Of a stretch of DNA of 23,795 bases, positions 1 through 7,500 are shown in pieces. How positions within the stretch are numbered: the stretch's first letter is position 1; each line of letters opens with the position of its first letter. A program made the position numbers and the translations under genes. Below the pieces are notes generated by a model. The model ran no database searches and was not told where the DNA came from. It was given only the letters and a program-made list of their open reading frames with translations. The stretch is from an uncultured Eubacterium sp. Lineage in GTDB: Bacteria; Bacillota; Clostridia; Peptostreptococcales; Anaerovoracaceae. The stretch spans positions 1 through 23,795 of the forward strand of contig CALCKF010000050.1 in the NCBI GenBank assembly GCA_937966095.1, in the 5' to 3' direction.

Positions 1-40
1 GCATCGCCCCGCTGTTTATGGTCGATAAGGCGGGCAAGAA

Positions 41-1246
41 TCAGCCGATGGTCGCTCGCGTACCCATGGCGGTCCTTCCTCCTCCTGTATACGCATATGC
101 CTTTACTACGATTTTTCTGCTGTACGATTTGCCATTATAGCTTATCCTTGTTCCATGAGCGACAACCTCGTTTACCGCGGCAGTTATCTGCTCCCTGGAG
201 AGTTCTTTCCTTGATGCTTCCTTGCCGTCAACATATGTGACCTCATATGTCACCTTATCTTTACCGGCAACACCTTCAGTCACCACCTTTTTCGTACCTT
301 CATCCATGGATACGTCATCCTTATTTACAGTTTCAAAAGGTACTGCTTCTTCCACGGTTTCCTCTCTGACCTTTACACGATTTATGACTATCTCCATGTT
401 TTTTGTCAGCATAGTATCTCTGGAAGGTGATATTATATCTCTGCTCCCCAGCTTTATGTCCACATCGTCAAGCGCTTCCCCCACCGTATTGGCAAGAGAT
501 TTATAATCTCGTGTCTTGCCGTCTGCAGTGATCGTGAAATTCGTCGCATGTGTTATCTCAAGCTCTATTCCGTCATACATAAACGTCTGCAGCGGTTTAG
601 ATATGTAGTCATCGCTGCAGAATTCTATATCCTGCTCTTCAAGAAATCTTTCTACCGTATTTGCAGTGCTGACAAGCTCGAAATCTTCTCCATTTATAGT
701 AGCCTCGACCTCTTTTGGGATCATTGTCGCATATACTATAACTACCGCAATAAGGATCACAAAAGCAGCCGCTATTCCGGCATGTCCTCCATATTTTTTA
801 TAAAACGGTTCTTCAGCTTTGACATCACTATATGACTTTTCACCGTTTTCATCAGCATTTACCAATCTGACTTCTTCCGTCTGATCAGTTCCTTCAGATT
901 CATCCAGCGGTTCAGACTCCTCCGGCGGTTCAGTCTTTTCCAGCTGATCAGGCTCCTCCGGTTCTTTCTGCTGTTCAGACTCTTCAGGTTCTTCCTGTTG
1001 TTCAGTCTCTTCCGACTCCTCCGGCTGATCAGGCTCCTCCGGTTCTTCCTGCTGTTCAGACTCTTCAGGTTCTTCCTGCTGTTCAAACCCTTCAGGTTCT
1101 TCCTGCTGTTCAGTCTCTTCAGGTTCTTCCGGCTCCGATCCCGCCAGCGCCTCGGCAAAAACTTCCTCTATATCAAGTCTTTCATTGGTATGCTTACAGA
1201 CATCTTCCCCTTTTTTCTCAAAAATGTTCTTTATATCGATCTTCAT
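41..1246 (-). CDS. G5/DUF348 cell-surface protein with acidic tandem repeats, 3D domain cut short
   Basis: A 401-residue protein of the YabE/Rpf-like family, which acts on the cell wall as a lytic or resuscitation-type enzyme. Start chosen at the ATG at 1246 because a G-rich Shine-Dalgarno lies just upstream; an in-frame extension to 1315 crosses the promoter. Order of parts: short cytoplasmic head; acidic E/P/Q repeats of about 9 residues (about 37-124); one transmembrane helix (about 156-175); two DUF348 ubiquitin-like domains (about 180-235 and 237-292); a G5 domain (about 293-366); then the first residues of a 3D domain (AYTGGGRTAMGTR, about 384-396). The usual 3D continuation with its catalytic aspartates is missing, because a TGA stop follows at 41-43 in a stretch of different composition. 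The family role is known; the truncation may be an assembly artefact. Transcribed alone from its own promoter. Confidence 0.8.
   Translation of the reverse strand: MKIDIKNIFEKKGEDVCKHTNERLDIEEVFAEALAGSEPEEPEETEQQEEPEGFEQQEEPEESEQQEEPEEPDQPEESEETEQQEEPEESEQQKEPEEPDQLEKTEPPEESEPLDESEGTDQTEEVRLVNADENGEKSYSDVKAEEPFYKKYGGHAGIAAAFVILIAVVIVYATMIPKEVEATINGEDFELVSTANTVERFLEEQDIEFCSDDYISKPLQTFMYDGIELEITHATNFTITADGKTRDYKSLANTVGEALDDVDIKLGSRDIISPSRDTMLTKNMEIVINRVKVREETVEEAVPFETVNKDDVSMDEGTKKVVTEGVAGKDKVTYEVTYVDGKEASRKELSREQITAAVNEVVAHGTRISYNGKSYSRKIVVKAYAYTGGGRTAMGTRATIG
875..1138 (-). repeat. Tandem 27-bp coding repeats (acidic E/P/Q-rich)
   Basis: Degenerate tandem units of about 27 bp encode 9-residue blocks such as EEPEESEQQ, EEPEGFEQQ and KEPEEPDQL in the cytoplasmic head of the G5 protein. 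At the DNA level TTCAGGTTCTTCCTGCTG recurs nearly unchanged on the plus strand in the 1065-1125 region. Such arrays tend to vary in copy number between strains. The reading frames opposite and beside the repeats also stay open, which creates false ORFs here. Confidence 0.8.
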
Positions 1247-1294
1247 ACCATTCCCCCAATCGAATCTTTTACATGTAATCACATGTTGGCTTTC

Positions 1295-1322
1295 ATTGTA
1301 ACAAAAAAGGAGCATTTGTCAA
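1295..1322 (-). promoter_or_regulatory. Sigma-A promoter of the G5 protein gene
   Basis: Reading the minus strand, a perfect -35 TTGACA (1322-1317) is followed after 16 nt by -10 TACAAT (1300-1295). It sits about 50 nt upstream of the chosen ATG and just after the EamA gene stop. It supports separate transcription of the G5 gene and rejects the longer start at 1315, which would lie inside the promoter. Confidence 0.75.
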
Positions 1323-1351
1323 GTTTAGTCGGTTTTCACCGTCTTTCAATG

Positions 1352-1360
1352 CCCCCCCCC
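1352..1360. repeat. Homopolymer tract of nine C (nine G on the minus strand)
   Basis: Nine consecutive C bases lie between the EamA gene stop (1373) and the -35 box of the G5 gene (1322), about 30 bp upstream of that box. Long G/C runs are prone to slippage. It could tune the promoter or simply be neutral or a sequencing error. Confidence 0.9.
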
Positions 1361-1372
1361 AGAATCCATATT

Positions 1373-2272
1373 TTATGTAATTTGCTTATGCTTTTTCTTT
1401 TTCCCTATTTCCGACTGGATCAGAACACCTCCTATTATCAAAATGACTCCGGCAAACGATAAAAAGGATATGTGTTCATCAAGCAGCACTCTGCCGAAAA
1501 CAAGGCTCAAAAAAGGACATATATATGCGAGTATGGAAATCTTCGCCGTCTCACCGATATTTATAGCGATCCCCCAAAGTACATATGCTATGCCGTTGAC
1601 AAAAACACCGATCCACAGCAGTCCGGCCAGCATAGGGCCGTCCGGTTCAACGAATCCATCGTCTGCGAAACACCATATTCCTGACAAAAGAGCAGTCACC
1701 CCAAATGCTACATTCAACACTATCCATTGATCGTAATCATACTTTTTATTGAGCGCCGAATACAGCCCGTAACATACAGCTGCCGCAAAACAGCAAAGCA
1801 TCCCCGCCAGACTGTTTCCGGAAGCCTCTCCAAACATCCCCTGAGCGCAGATCAGCATCATGCCTGCAAAAGAAACAGACATTGCTGTCACCTTCCGTAT
1901 CGTGAACCTTTCCTTAAGGATCAGACATGAAAACAATATAATCATTACAGGCCACATATAGTTGATGATCCCCGCCAGCTGGGAAGTAAGTCTCTCAAGA
2001 CCGATATAATAAAGCGTGGTGTAACAAAACAGTCCCAGGAATCCCAGTCCTGCGATACGGCAATAGTCACGCAGGGAGTATATCCTGTAAAAATCCGGCC
2101 CCTTCCTGACTGCATTTATTATCAGTAATGTCATTGCCGCTATGAGGCTCACATAAAACGTAGTCGTCACAGGTGAAAGTTTGTTTATTATAAGCTTGCT
2201 TATCGATGGAAGAGTTCCCCATAGGAGCACTGTAGTAAACGCCAGTATATACTCCCTCTTCACTTTTCCCAT
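1373..2272 (-). CDS. EamA/DMT-family membrane transporter
   Basis: A 299-residue drug/metabolite transporter superfamily protein, expected to carry a small metabolite or amino acid across the cytoplasmic membrane; the substrate cannot be read from sequence. About ten hydrophobic segments are visible, with the family hallmark near the N-terminus (FTTVLLWGTLPSISKL) and a second EamA repeat in the C-terminal half (YICPFLSLVFGRVLLDEHIS). It ends in a basic lysine tail. The start is set at the ATG at 2272, one base after the stop of the dipeptidase gene and about 10 nt after a GGAG. An in-frame start at 2311 would overlap the dipeptidase gene and is less likely. It is probably translated by coupling as the last gene of the nfu-pepV-permease set, so export or import of amino acids linked to peptide breakdown is a reasonable inference. 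Confidence 0.85.
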   Translation of the reverse strand: MGKVKREYILAFTTVLLWGTLPSISKLIINKLSPVTTTFYVSLIAAMTLLIINAVRKGPDFYRIYSLRDYCRIAGLGFLGLFCYTTLYYIGLERLTSQLAGIINYMWPVMIILFSCLILKERFTIRKVTAMSVSFAGMMLICAQGMFGEASGNSLAGMLCCFAAAVCYGLYSALNKKYDYDQWIVLNVAFGVTALLSGIWCFADDGFVEPDGPMLAGLLWIGVFVNGIAYVLWGIAINIGETAKISILAYICPFLSLVFGRVLLDEHISFLSFAGVILIIGGVLIQSEIGKKKKHKQIT

Positions 2273-2273
2273 T

Positions 2274-3701
2274 TTATTCCGTCTCCGCCAGCCTGTATAT
2301 CGCTTCTGCATATATCTCAGCCAGCTTGATCATATTATCTGCAGATATACGTTCATTTTTCTGATGCGCTAGTTCAACTTCACCGGGAAACCTGGCGCCA
2401 AATGCCACAGTATTCTTTACAGCTCTTGCATATGTTCCCCCACCTATGACTATAGGACTGCTGCAAAGATCACCGGTATGCTTTCTGTATACATCCATCA
2501 GCATCACTATCAATGGATCGTCATCCGGTATGAAAAGAGGCTCCTGATGTTTGCCTTTTACGATCCCCAGATCATAATCGCCGATCACATCCATTATACC
2601 ATCGTATACAATTTCATCATTCATAGTTACCGGATATCTTATATTTATTGTTATTGTTGCAGTTTTCCTGTCCATATCCAGCATTCCGACATTCAGGATC
2701 AGTTTGCCGGATTCTTTATCCTCAAAGCAGCATCCCAGATGTTCTCCATGAAGATCATATCCTATACATTTATTGAAAAAACTTATGAAATCATTTGTGT
2801 CTTCATTGGCAAAATTAAGTCTTCCCAGAAACTCCATAATTATAGATACGGCATTTTCACCTTTTTCAGGGGTCGCGCCATGTGCTGAGATACCATGTAC
2901 TGTTATCTCAAGACTGCGTCCGGTTCCCCTGCAGTTTATACGACAGCCTTTTTCCCTGCGAAATTCCGCAACCATATTCTTGATATTCTGGTATCCTTTA
3001 CCTGAGCTGTCATGGATAACAGCTCTTGAAAAATCTGCCACTGAATTCCCTGCAGTTCCTCCCTTTACAGAACTCAGCTCAAGGCCCTTTCCTCTGAAGC
3101 TCTCAAATTTTTTGACTATCTCAAACATGATTATGCCTTTTTCACCATGTATTGCAGGGAAATCTGCATCCGGAGAAAACCCGATATCGGGGAGCCTGTC
3201 GACCTTATCAAGATAATATTCCATACCTTTCCAATTCGTTTCCTCATCCAGCCCCAGAATCAGTCTTATCGTCTTTTCCGGCTCGTATCCGCATTCCTTC
3301 AAAGCCTTCATAGCATAAAAAGATGCTATTGCGGGGCCCTTGTCATCAACTGCTCCTCTTCCGCATATATATCCGTCTATCATGGATCCGCCATATGGAT
3401 CAAAGTCCCATCCGTCACCTTCAGGAACCACATCGAGATGTGCGACTATCCCAACTATGCCGTCACTTTTACCTTTGAAATCCACATGCCCTCCGTAATT
3501 ATCCGCATTATAGGTTTCAAAGCCTTCCCTTTCAGCAAGATCCAGCATATATTCAAAAGCTTTTTGGACATTTTCCCCAAACGGTTTGCGGCCTTGCGTT
3601 TCTACAGCCATACTTGGCACAGATATAAGAGCGGACAGAGATGAAATCATCTCTGTCCTGTTTTCCGATATTTTTCTGTTTACTTCATTTAAAAAATCCA
3701 T
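2274..3701 (-). CDS. pepV: M20 family dipeptidase, PepV/Sapep type
   Basis: A 475-residue zinc aminopeptidase, the usual length for PepV, which splits dipeptides in the cytoplasm. Metal and catalytic residues are all visible: H88 and D90 in AHLDVVP, D120 in GRGAVDDKGP, the E153-E154 pair in LGLDEETNWKG, D178 in SPDADFP and H446 in ELAHQKNER. A lid domain lies between about residues 190 and 380. The ATG at 3701 is one base after the nfu stop and lacks a well-placed Shine-Dalgarno, which suggests translational coupling. The EamA permease gene follows with another 1-nt gap. The set fits a cell that imports peptides and ferments amino acids; this is inference from context. Confidence 0.92.
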   Translation of the reverse strand: MDFLNEVNRKISENRTEMISSLSALISVPSMAVETQGRKPFGENVQKAFEYMLDLAEREGFETYNADNYGGHVDFKGKSDGIVGIVAHLDVVPEGDGWDFDPYGGSMIDGYICGRGAVDDKGPAIASFYAMKALKECGYEPEKTIRLILGLDEETNWKGMEYYLDKVDRLPDIGFSPDADFPAIHGEKGIIMFEIVKKFESFRGKGLELSSVKGGTAGNSVADFSRAVIHDSSGKGYQNIKNMVAEFRREKGCRINCRGTGRSLEITVHGISAHGATPEKGENAVSIIMEFLGRLNFANEDTNDFISFFNKCIGYDLHGEHLGCCFEDKESGKLILNVGMLDMDRKTATITINIRYPVTMNDEIVYDGIMDVIGDYDLGIVKGKHQEPLFIPDDDPLIVMLMDVYRKHTGDLCSSPIVIGGGTYARAVKNTVAFGARFPGEVELAHQKNERISADNMIKLAEIYAEAIYRLAETE

Positions 3702-3702
3702 T

Positions 3703-3927
3703 TTACAGAACTGCCTCTACACCAGCTACTTCAGGATAGCTTTCTTTAAGTATCTTTTCCACAACACCCTTTATCGTCATCTGTGCTCCCGGGCATCCTG
3801 CACAATGTCCCTGAAGTCTTACTTTAACGATATTGTCTTCAGTATACTCCACAAATTCGATATCGCCTCCGTCTCTCTGCAGAAAAGGCCTTATCTGTTC
3901 TAATGCATCTTTGATTTTCTGTTCCAT
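3703..3927 (-). CDS. Nfu-type iron-sulfur scaffold protein (NifU C-terminal domain)
   Basis: A 74-residue stand-alone NifU C-terminal domain. The family binds a [4Fe-4S] cluster between two subunits through a CxxC pair and passes it to client enzymes in the cytoplasm. The motif is GHCAGCPGAQMT with cysteines at about 42 and 45, and the RDGGDIEFVEY strand typical of Nfu precedes it. Length is normal for the short clostridial form. The start is well supported by AAGGAG six bases before the ATG. The gene heads a tight set with the dipeptidase and the EamA permease. I find no convincing promoter or terminator in the 76-bp AT-rich gap after the binding-protein gene, so read-through from there is possible. 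Confidence 0.92.
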   Translation of the reverse strand: MEQKIKDALEQIRPFLQRDGGDIEFVEYTEDNIVKVRLQGHCAGCPGAQMTIKGVVEKILKESYPEVAGVEAVL

Positions 3928-4003
3928 TTTCTTCTCCTTTATTGTTTATTATTTTCAAAACTCCATTTTATATGAATTTTTTATCTATCCATTGTACAAA
4001 TAT

Positions 4004-5200
4004 TTATATAGGATTCATGGTATATATCGAGACTGTTTTACCATCCTTCCATGTGCTTATATATGCTGTTTTGATAGGGTCCCCGGTCGTATTGAATGTT
4101 ATGATACCGGATGCTCCGTGAAACTGGTTCTGCCCTTTGAGAACATCCTTTACTTCCTCTCCGTCCGCATCATCCGATGCCTTATCTATGGCATCCAGAG
4201 CGATCACATAGGCATCGTATCCCAAGACCACTGCATCCTCCGGCTCACTGTCATCCCCGTATTTTTTCTTATATGCCTTCAAAAATGTCTCTGTTTCCTT
4301 ACTTACGGTTTCTTCTGCAGAATAGAAATTTATGAAGGCTGTATTTTTCTCTGTGGCTTTTCCATCAGTAAGGGAATCAAATTCCTTATCTGCCCATTCA
4401 GTATTTCCCAGAAACATGATTTCAAGCCCCATATCATCTGCCTGCTTTATTATATTGGCAGAATCTGTTATCTCTCCCGGAAGCAGAACACTTTTGACAC
4501 CGGATTTGCTGACAGCTTCCAGTTGTTCGGAAAAGTCCTTTGCTCCCGCTTTATATTCTTCATAAACGGTTATGGCATCTTCATTTCCTGTTTCAGCCTT
4601 TATCCTGTCAGTAAATGCTGTTGCCATTGCAAGCGCTGCATCATCGTCTTCCGGCAAAAGCACCCCCGCAGTCGTCTCCTTTTTCTGTTCAAGCACATAT
4701 CTGGCCAGCAGATCTCCCTGGTTGGAGTCCACATAACATACTCTGAAATAGTATCCGTTATTCTTTGTGACCAGAGGATTCTCATTTGTTATGGCTATTG
4801 CCGGTATCTCCGCTTCATTTACATAATCACCTGCAACCATCGAATATACACTTCCGTAACTTCCCAGAATAACCAGAGGATCCTGCAGTATAAGCTCTTT
4901 TATCGCCGTTTCAGCCGCATATATATCTGAAGCATTGTCTGCATATACGAGCTCCACAAATTTTCCGTTCACTGTAGGATACATCTCATGAGCCAGTTCT
5001 ATTCCCTTTATCTCCAGTTCCCCGTTTTTCTGATCCGCTCCGGACATCGGCTCATACACACCTATTCTTATCGTTGCCTTGTCATCAGCAGGATCATCTA
5101 TAAAAGCCACTTTAAAGTTGTCAAAGGTAGTACATCCCGTAAATATGACTAAAGTCGCTATCATGATCAGTACTGTCACCGCTGTTTTATATTTTTTCAC
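4004..5200 (-). CDS. LivK-like amino-acid binding lipoprotein (Peripla_BP_6), lone
   Basis: A 398-residue substrate-binding lipoprotein of the branched-chain amino-acid/leucine-binding type I fold, tethered outside the membrane. The signal peptide ends in the lipobox IFTGC (Cys23), and the mature part begins with the family pattern of IRIGVYEPMSGAD and ELAHEMYP. The start is taken as GTG at 5200, with AGGTGG about 6 nt upstream; the upstream in-frame GTG at 5209 lies inside that ribosome binding site. No permease or ATPase genes of the Liv type are nearby, so it either serves a transporter encoded elsewhere or works as a sensor. The ligand is unknown. The gene faces away from the rubrerythrin gene and has an extended -10 promoter. 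Confidence 0.85.
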   Translation of the reverse strand: MKKYKTAVTVLIMIATLVIFTGCTTFDNFKVAFIDDPADDKATIRIGVYEPMSGADQKNGELEIKGIELAHEMYPTVNGKFVELVYADNASDIYAAETAIKELILQDPLVILGSYGSVYSMVAGDYVNEAEIPAIAITNENPLVTKNNGYYFRVCYVDSNQGDLLARYVLEQKKETTAGVLLPEDDDAALAMATAFTDRIKAETGNEDAITVYEEYKAGAKDFSEQLEAVSKSGVKSVLLPGEITDSANIIKQADDMGLEIMFLGNTEWADKEFDSLTDGKATEKNTAFINFYSAEETVSKETETFLKAYKKKYGDDSEPEDAVVLGYDAYVIALDAIDKASDDADGEEVKDVLKGQNQFHGASGIITFNTTGDPIKTAYISTWKDGKTVSIYTMNPI

Positions 5201-5237
5201 AGAATCCACCTTTCTATTTACTTATTCAGCACAAGTT

Positions 5238-5266
5238 ATTATAACATGGTGCCAGCATCCAGGTAA
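5238..5266 (-). promoter_or_regulatory. Extended -10 promoter of the LivK-like gene
   Basis: On the minus strand a perfect TATAAT (5243-5238) is preceded by TG one base upstream, an extended -10 element. At 17 nt spacing the -35 position reads TTACCT (5266-5261), a weak match, which is common with extended -10 promoters. It lies about 38 nt upstream of the GTG start. Confidence 0.6.
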
Positions 5267-5366
5267 AGTGTAAAGATAGTGTACTTTTATTCACATTGGA
5301 ATTTCAGCATATTTACACTTTTTATCGATTTTTTATTGAAAACTCTTATTTTTTTATCAAAACCAC

Positions 5367-5395
5367 TTGAATTCTTTACCAAAATGGTATATTAT
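5367..5395 (+). promoter_or_regulatory. Sigma-A promoter of the rubrerythrin gene with internal palindrome
   Basis: TTGAAT (5367-5372), 17-nt spacer, TATTAT (5390-5395) on the plus strand, with AT-rich runs upstream. The palindrome TACCAAAATGGTA (5377-5389; 5-bp arms, 3-nt centre) fills the spacer right up to the -10 box and is well placed to be a repressor operator. It does not match the PerR box consensus. The untranslated leader is about 55-60 nt. Confidence 0.65.
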
Positions 5396-5457
5396 ACAGA
5401 TGTATTAAGAAATCACTAAAAATAAAGATAATATAACATCAAAGGAGGTTGTTTATT

Positions 5458-6000
5458 ATGAAATGGACTTGTTCAGTATGCGGATACACTTATGAAGGAC
5501 CTAAACCACCGGAAAAATGTCCACAGTGCGGTGTTCCGGCAGAAAAATTCGTAGAAGTCAAAGAAGGTGCTATAGAATTCGTAGATGATCATGTGGTAGG
5601 CGTTGCTCAGGGAGTGGATCCTGAGATCATCCAGGGACTCAGAGACAACTTCAACGGTGAATGTTCAGAAGTCGGAATGTATCTTGCAATGGCAAGAGTA
5701 GCCCACAGAGAAGGATATCCTGAAATCGGGCTCTACTGGGAAAAAGCAGCATGGGAAGAAGCTGAACACGCAGCTAAATTCGCGGAACTGCTTGGTGAAG
5801 TAGTTACAGATTCGACAAAGAAGAACCTGGAAATGAGAGTAGAAGCAGAAGCAGGCGCCTGTGCAGGAAAGAAAGAGCTGGCAACTATGGCTAAAAAGCA
5901 GAATCTTGATGCTATCCACGACACAGTTCATGAGATGGCCAAAGACGAAGCAAGACATGGAAGAGCTTTCCAGGGCCTCTTAAAGAGATATTTCGGCTAA
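5458..6000 (+). CDS. Reverse rubrerythrin (rubredoxin domain first), peroxide-reducing
   Basis: A 180-residue cytoplasmic non-haem iron protein that, in the clostridial family, reduces hydrogen peroxide (and oxygen) with electrons from NADH via a reductase and rubredoxin. The N-terminal rubredoxin domain has C5, C8, C21 and C24 (CSVCG and CPQCG). The C-terminal ferritin-like domain shows the diiron ligand motifs NGECSEVGMY, WEEAEHAAKF, a glutamate in the third helix (VEAEAGAC) and MAKDEARHGRAF. Domain order is the reverse of classical rubrerythrin. The ATG at 5458 is chosen because AGGAGG lies 9 nt upstream; an in-frame TTG at 5449 overlaps the leader right after it. It is the only plus-strand gene, monocistronic, with its own promoter and a strong terminator, as expected for a stress-induced gene in an anaerobe. 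Confidence 0.93.
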   Translation: MKWTCSVCGYTYEGPKPPEKCPQCGVPAEKFVEVKEGAIEFVDDHVVGVAQGVDPEIIQGLRDNFNGECSEVGMYLAMARVAHREGYPEIGLYWEKAAWEEAEHAAKFAELLGEVVTDSTKKNLEMRVEAEAGACAGKKELATMAKKQNLDAIHDTVHEMAKDEARHGRAFQGLLKRYFG

Positions 6001-6061
6001 TCTGATACAGATTCCGTCCGGTCAGTTTTCTGGCCGTATAATGCAAAATTCATAAAACCTT

Positions 6062-6093
6062 AAAACCCCCGGACTTTTAAGCCCGGGGGTTTT
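6062..6093. terminator. Bidirectional intrinsic terminator
   Basis: An 11-bp perfect stem (AAAACCCCCGG at 6062-6072 with CCGGGGGTTTT at 6083-6093) around a 10-nt loop. The T run serves the rubrerythrin transcript and the A run, read on the other strand, serves the ABC transporter operon. It lies between two convergent genes. Confidence 0.92.
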
Positions 6094-6102
6094 ATTTCTT
6101 TT

Positions 6103-6825
6103 TTACAGTACTTTGCTTAAAAAGCTTTTAGTCCTTTCGTTTTGCGGATTCCCGAAAAGCTCCTCCGGAGTTCCCTGCTCCATGATCACTCCCTGATTCA
6201 TGAACAGTACCCTGTCCGCCACTTCCCTTGCAAATCCCATCTCATGAGTGACTATCACCATGGTCATTCCGTTTTCGGCAAGTTCCTTCATTACATTCAA
6301 AACCTCTCCTACCATCTCAGGGTCCAATGCCGAAGTCGGCTCATCAAAAAGCATTACTTCCGGTTCCATAGCCAGCGCTCTCGCTATAGCTACCCTCTGC
6401 TTCTGTCCCCCCGAAAGCGACGAGGGATATGACTTTGCCTTGTCAGAAAGGCCTACTGTTTCCAGCAGTTCCATTGCCTGCTTCTCTGCATCGCCCTTTT
6501 CCAGCTTTTTCACTTTTATCGGTGCCAATGTGATATTATCCATTACTGTCATATGAGGAAACAGGTTAAAATTCTGAAACACCATCCCGAGTTTCTCACG
6601 GATACCGTCAATATCCACTTCAGGAGAATTTATCTTCTCCCCGTCAAGGAAAACCTCTCCTCCGGTCGGTTCTTCCAGAAGGTTCAAACATCTCAAGAAT
6701 GTACTTTTCCCTGATCCTGACGGACCGATAACACATACAACTTCCTTTTCATTGATCGTCTCATTTATTCCCTTAAGCACCTGAAGCTCTCCAAATGATT
6801 TTTCCAGATTCTTAACTTCTATCAC
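6103..6825 (-). CDS. Polar amino-acid ABC transporter ATPase (GlnQ/HisP type)
   Basis: A 240-residue ATP-binding subunit that powers uptake of a polar amino acid, working as a dimer on the inner face of the membrane with the permease encoded just upstream. Motifs: Walker A GPSGSGKST (34-42), Q-loop Q84, signature LSGGQ (137-141), Walker B VMLFDE (157-162) and switch histidine H194. The start is GTG at 6825, which overlaps the permease 3' end by 14 bp; GGAGG lies 10 nt upstream. The overlap suggests coupled translation. Family assignment is secure; substrate is not. Confidence 0.93.
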   Translation of the reverse strand: MIEVKNLEKSFGELQVLKGINETINEKEVVCVIGPSGSGKSTFLRCLNLLEEPTGGEVFLDGEKINSPEVDIDGIREKLGMVFQNFNLFPHMTVMDNITLAPIKVKKLEKGDAEKQAMELLETVGLSDKAKSYPSSLSGGQKQRVAIARALAMEPEVMLFDEPTSALDPEMVGEVLNVMKELAENGMTMVIVTHEMGFAREVADRVLFMNQGVIMEQGTPEELFGNPQNERTKSFLSKVL

Positions 6826-7486
6826 TTTGCGACAGCCTCCTCTCTATATATGTCACAAGCCTGGACAATGTAAGAGTCATGATCAGATAAACTATGGCAA
6901 CGCCTATATATGCCTGAAAAGACAGGAATGACGAGGATGCCCACAACGTGCCTCTTCTGGTCACTTCCACTATTCCCGCAACAGACAGGATGGATGTTTC
7001 CTTTATAAGTGTGATAAACTCGTTTCCGAGGGCAGGAACTATTATCTTGAAAGCCTGCGGTACTATTATGTATCTCATGGTCTGTCCGTTACTGAGTCCC
7101 AGTGATCTTGCCGCCTCTGCCTGTCCACGGTCAATAGCCTGAAGTCCGCTTCGTATTATCTCAGCCATATAGGCGGAGCTGTTGATCCCGCATGCTATGA
7201 ACCCCACTATTATCATCTGTTCCCAGTTGAACTGGATACCAAAAGTGGTTTTTATCAGCTGCGGCACTCCGTATGCCAGTATAAGAACCTGAACGAGAAG
7301 CGGAGTCCCTCTGAGCACATCCACATAAACCGTCGCAAGAGCTCTCAGTATCTTGAATCTTGATCGTTTGGCTATAGCAACGAAAAGACCTATGATAAGT
7401 CCGCCTGTCACTGCAACTAATGATATTATTATAGTAACAGGCACACCTTTTGAAGCTACAACTATTCCTTGTAAATATTCTGCCAA
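6812..7486 (-). CDS. Polar amino-acid ABC transporter permease
   Basis: A 224-residue membrane subunit of the His/Glu/Gln/Arg permease family. It has about five hydrophobic helices and the cytoplasmic EAA loop (QAEAARSLGLSNGQTMRYI, about 140-160) that docks on the ATPase. The early motif RGTPLLVQ is typical. The start is TTG at 7486 with AGGAGG seven bases upstream. It probably forms a homodimer, because only one permease gene is present. A hairpin with a T run lies just before this ribosome binding site, so only part of the transcripts from the binding-protein gene should reach it. Confidence 0.93.
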   Translation of the reverse strand: MAEYLQGIVVASKGVPVTIIISLVAVTGGLIIGLFVAIAKRSRFKILRALATVYVDVLRGTPLLVQVLILAYGVPQLIKTTFGIQFNWEQMIIVGFIACGINSSAYMAEIIRSGLQAIDRGQAEAARSLGLSNGQTMRYIIVPQAFKIIVPALGNEFITLIKETSILSVAGIVEVTRRGTLWASSSFLSFQAYIGVAIVYLIMTLTLSRLVTYIERRLSQSDRS

Positions 7487-7500
7487 ACCGTTTCCTCCTT

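Noticed and set aside
2..139. Open plus-strand frame at the left edge
   Set aside because: Only the first 50 or so bases look like a protein; beyond that the frame is antisense to the G5 gene. Too short to call a gene; reported as a possible chimeric junction.
859..1158. Arginine-rich minus-strand frame and long leucine/phenylalanine-rich plus-strand frame over the repeats
   Set aside because: These are shadow frames of the 27-bp repeat array, with no ribosome binding site and no family similarity.
1323..1372. Terminator between the EamA gene and the G5 gene
   Set aside because: A small CGGT-GAAA-ACCG hairpin is present (about 1330-1341), but it has no T run behind it.
3928..4003. Promoter for the nfu-pepV set
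   Set aside because: The gap is AT-rich and holds TTGTAC and TATAAA-like words, but their spacing (about 21 nt) is poor, so no promoter is called.
3833..4930. Long plus-strand open frame of 365 codons
   Set aside because: It is antisense to the LivK-like and nfu genes, has no suitable ribosome binding site and reads as cysteine/isoleucine-rich noise.
5367..5457. PerR box in the rubrerythrin leader
   Set aside because: No stretch fits the TTATAAT-N-ATTATAA pattern; the only palindrome is TACCAAAATGGTA.
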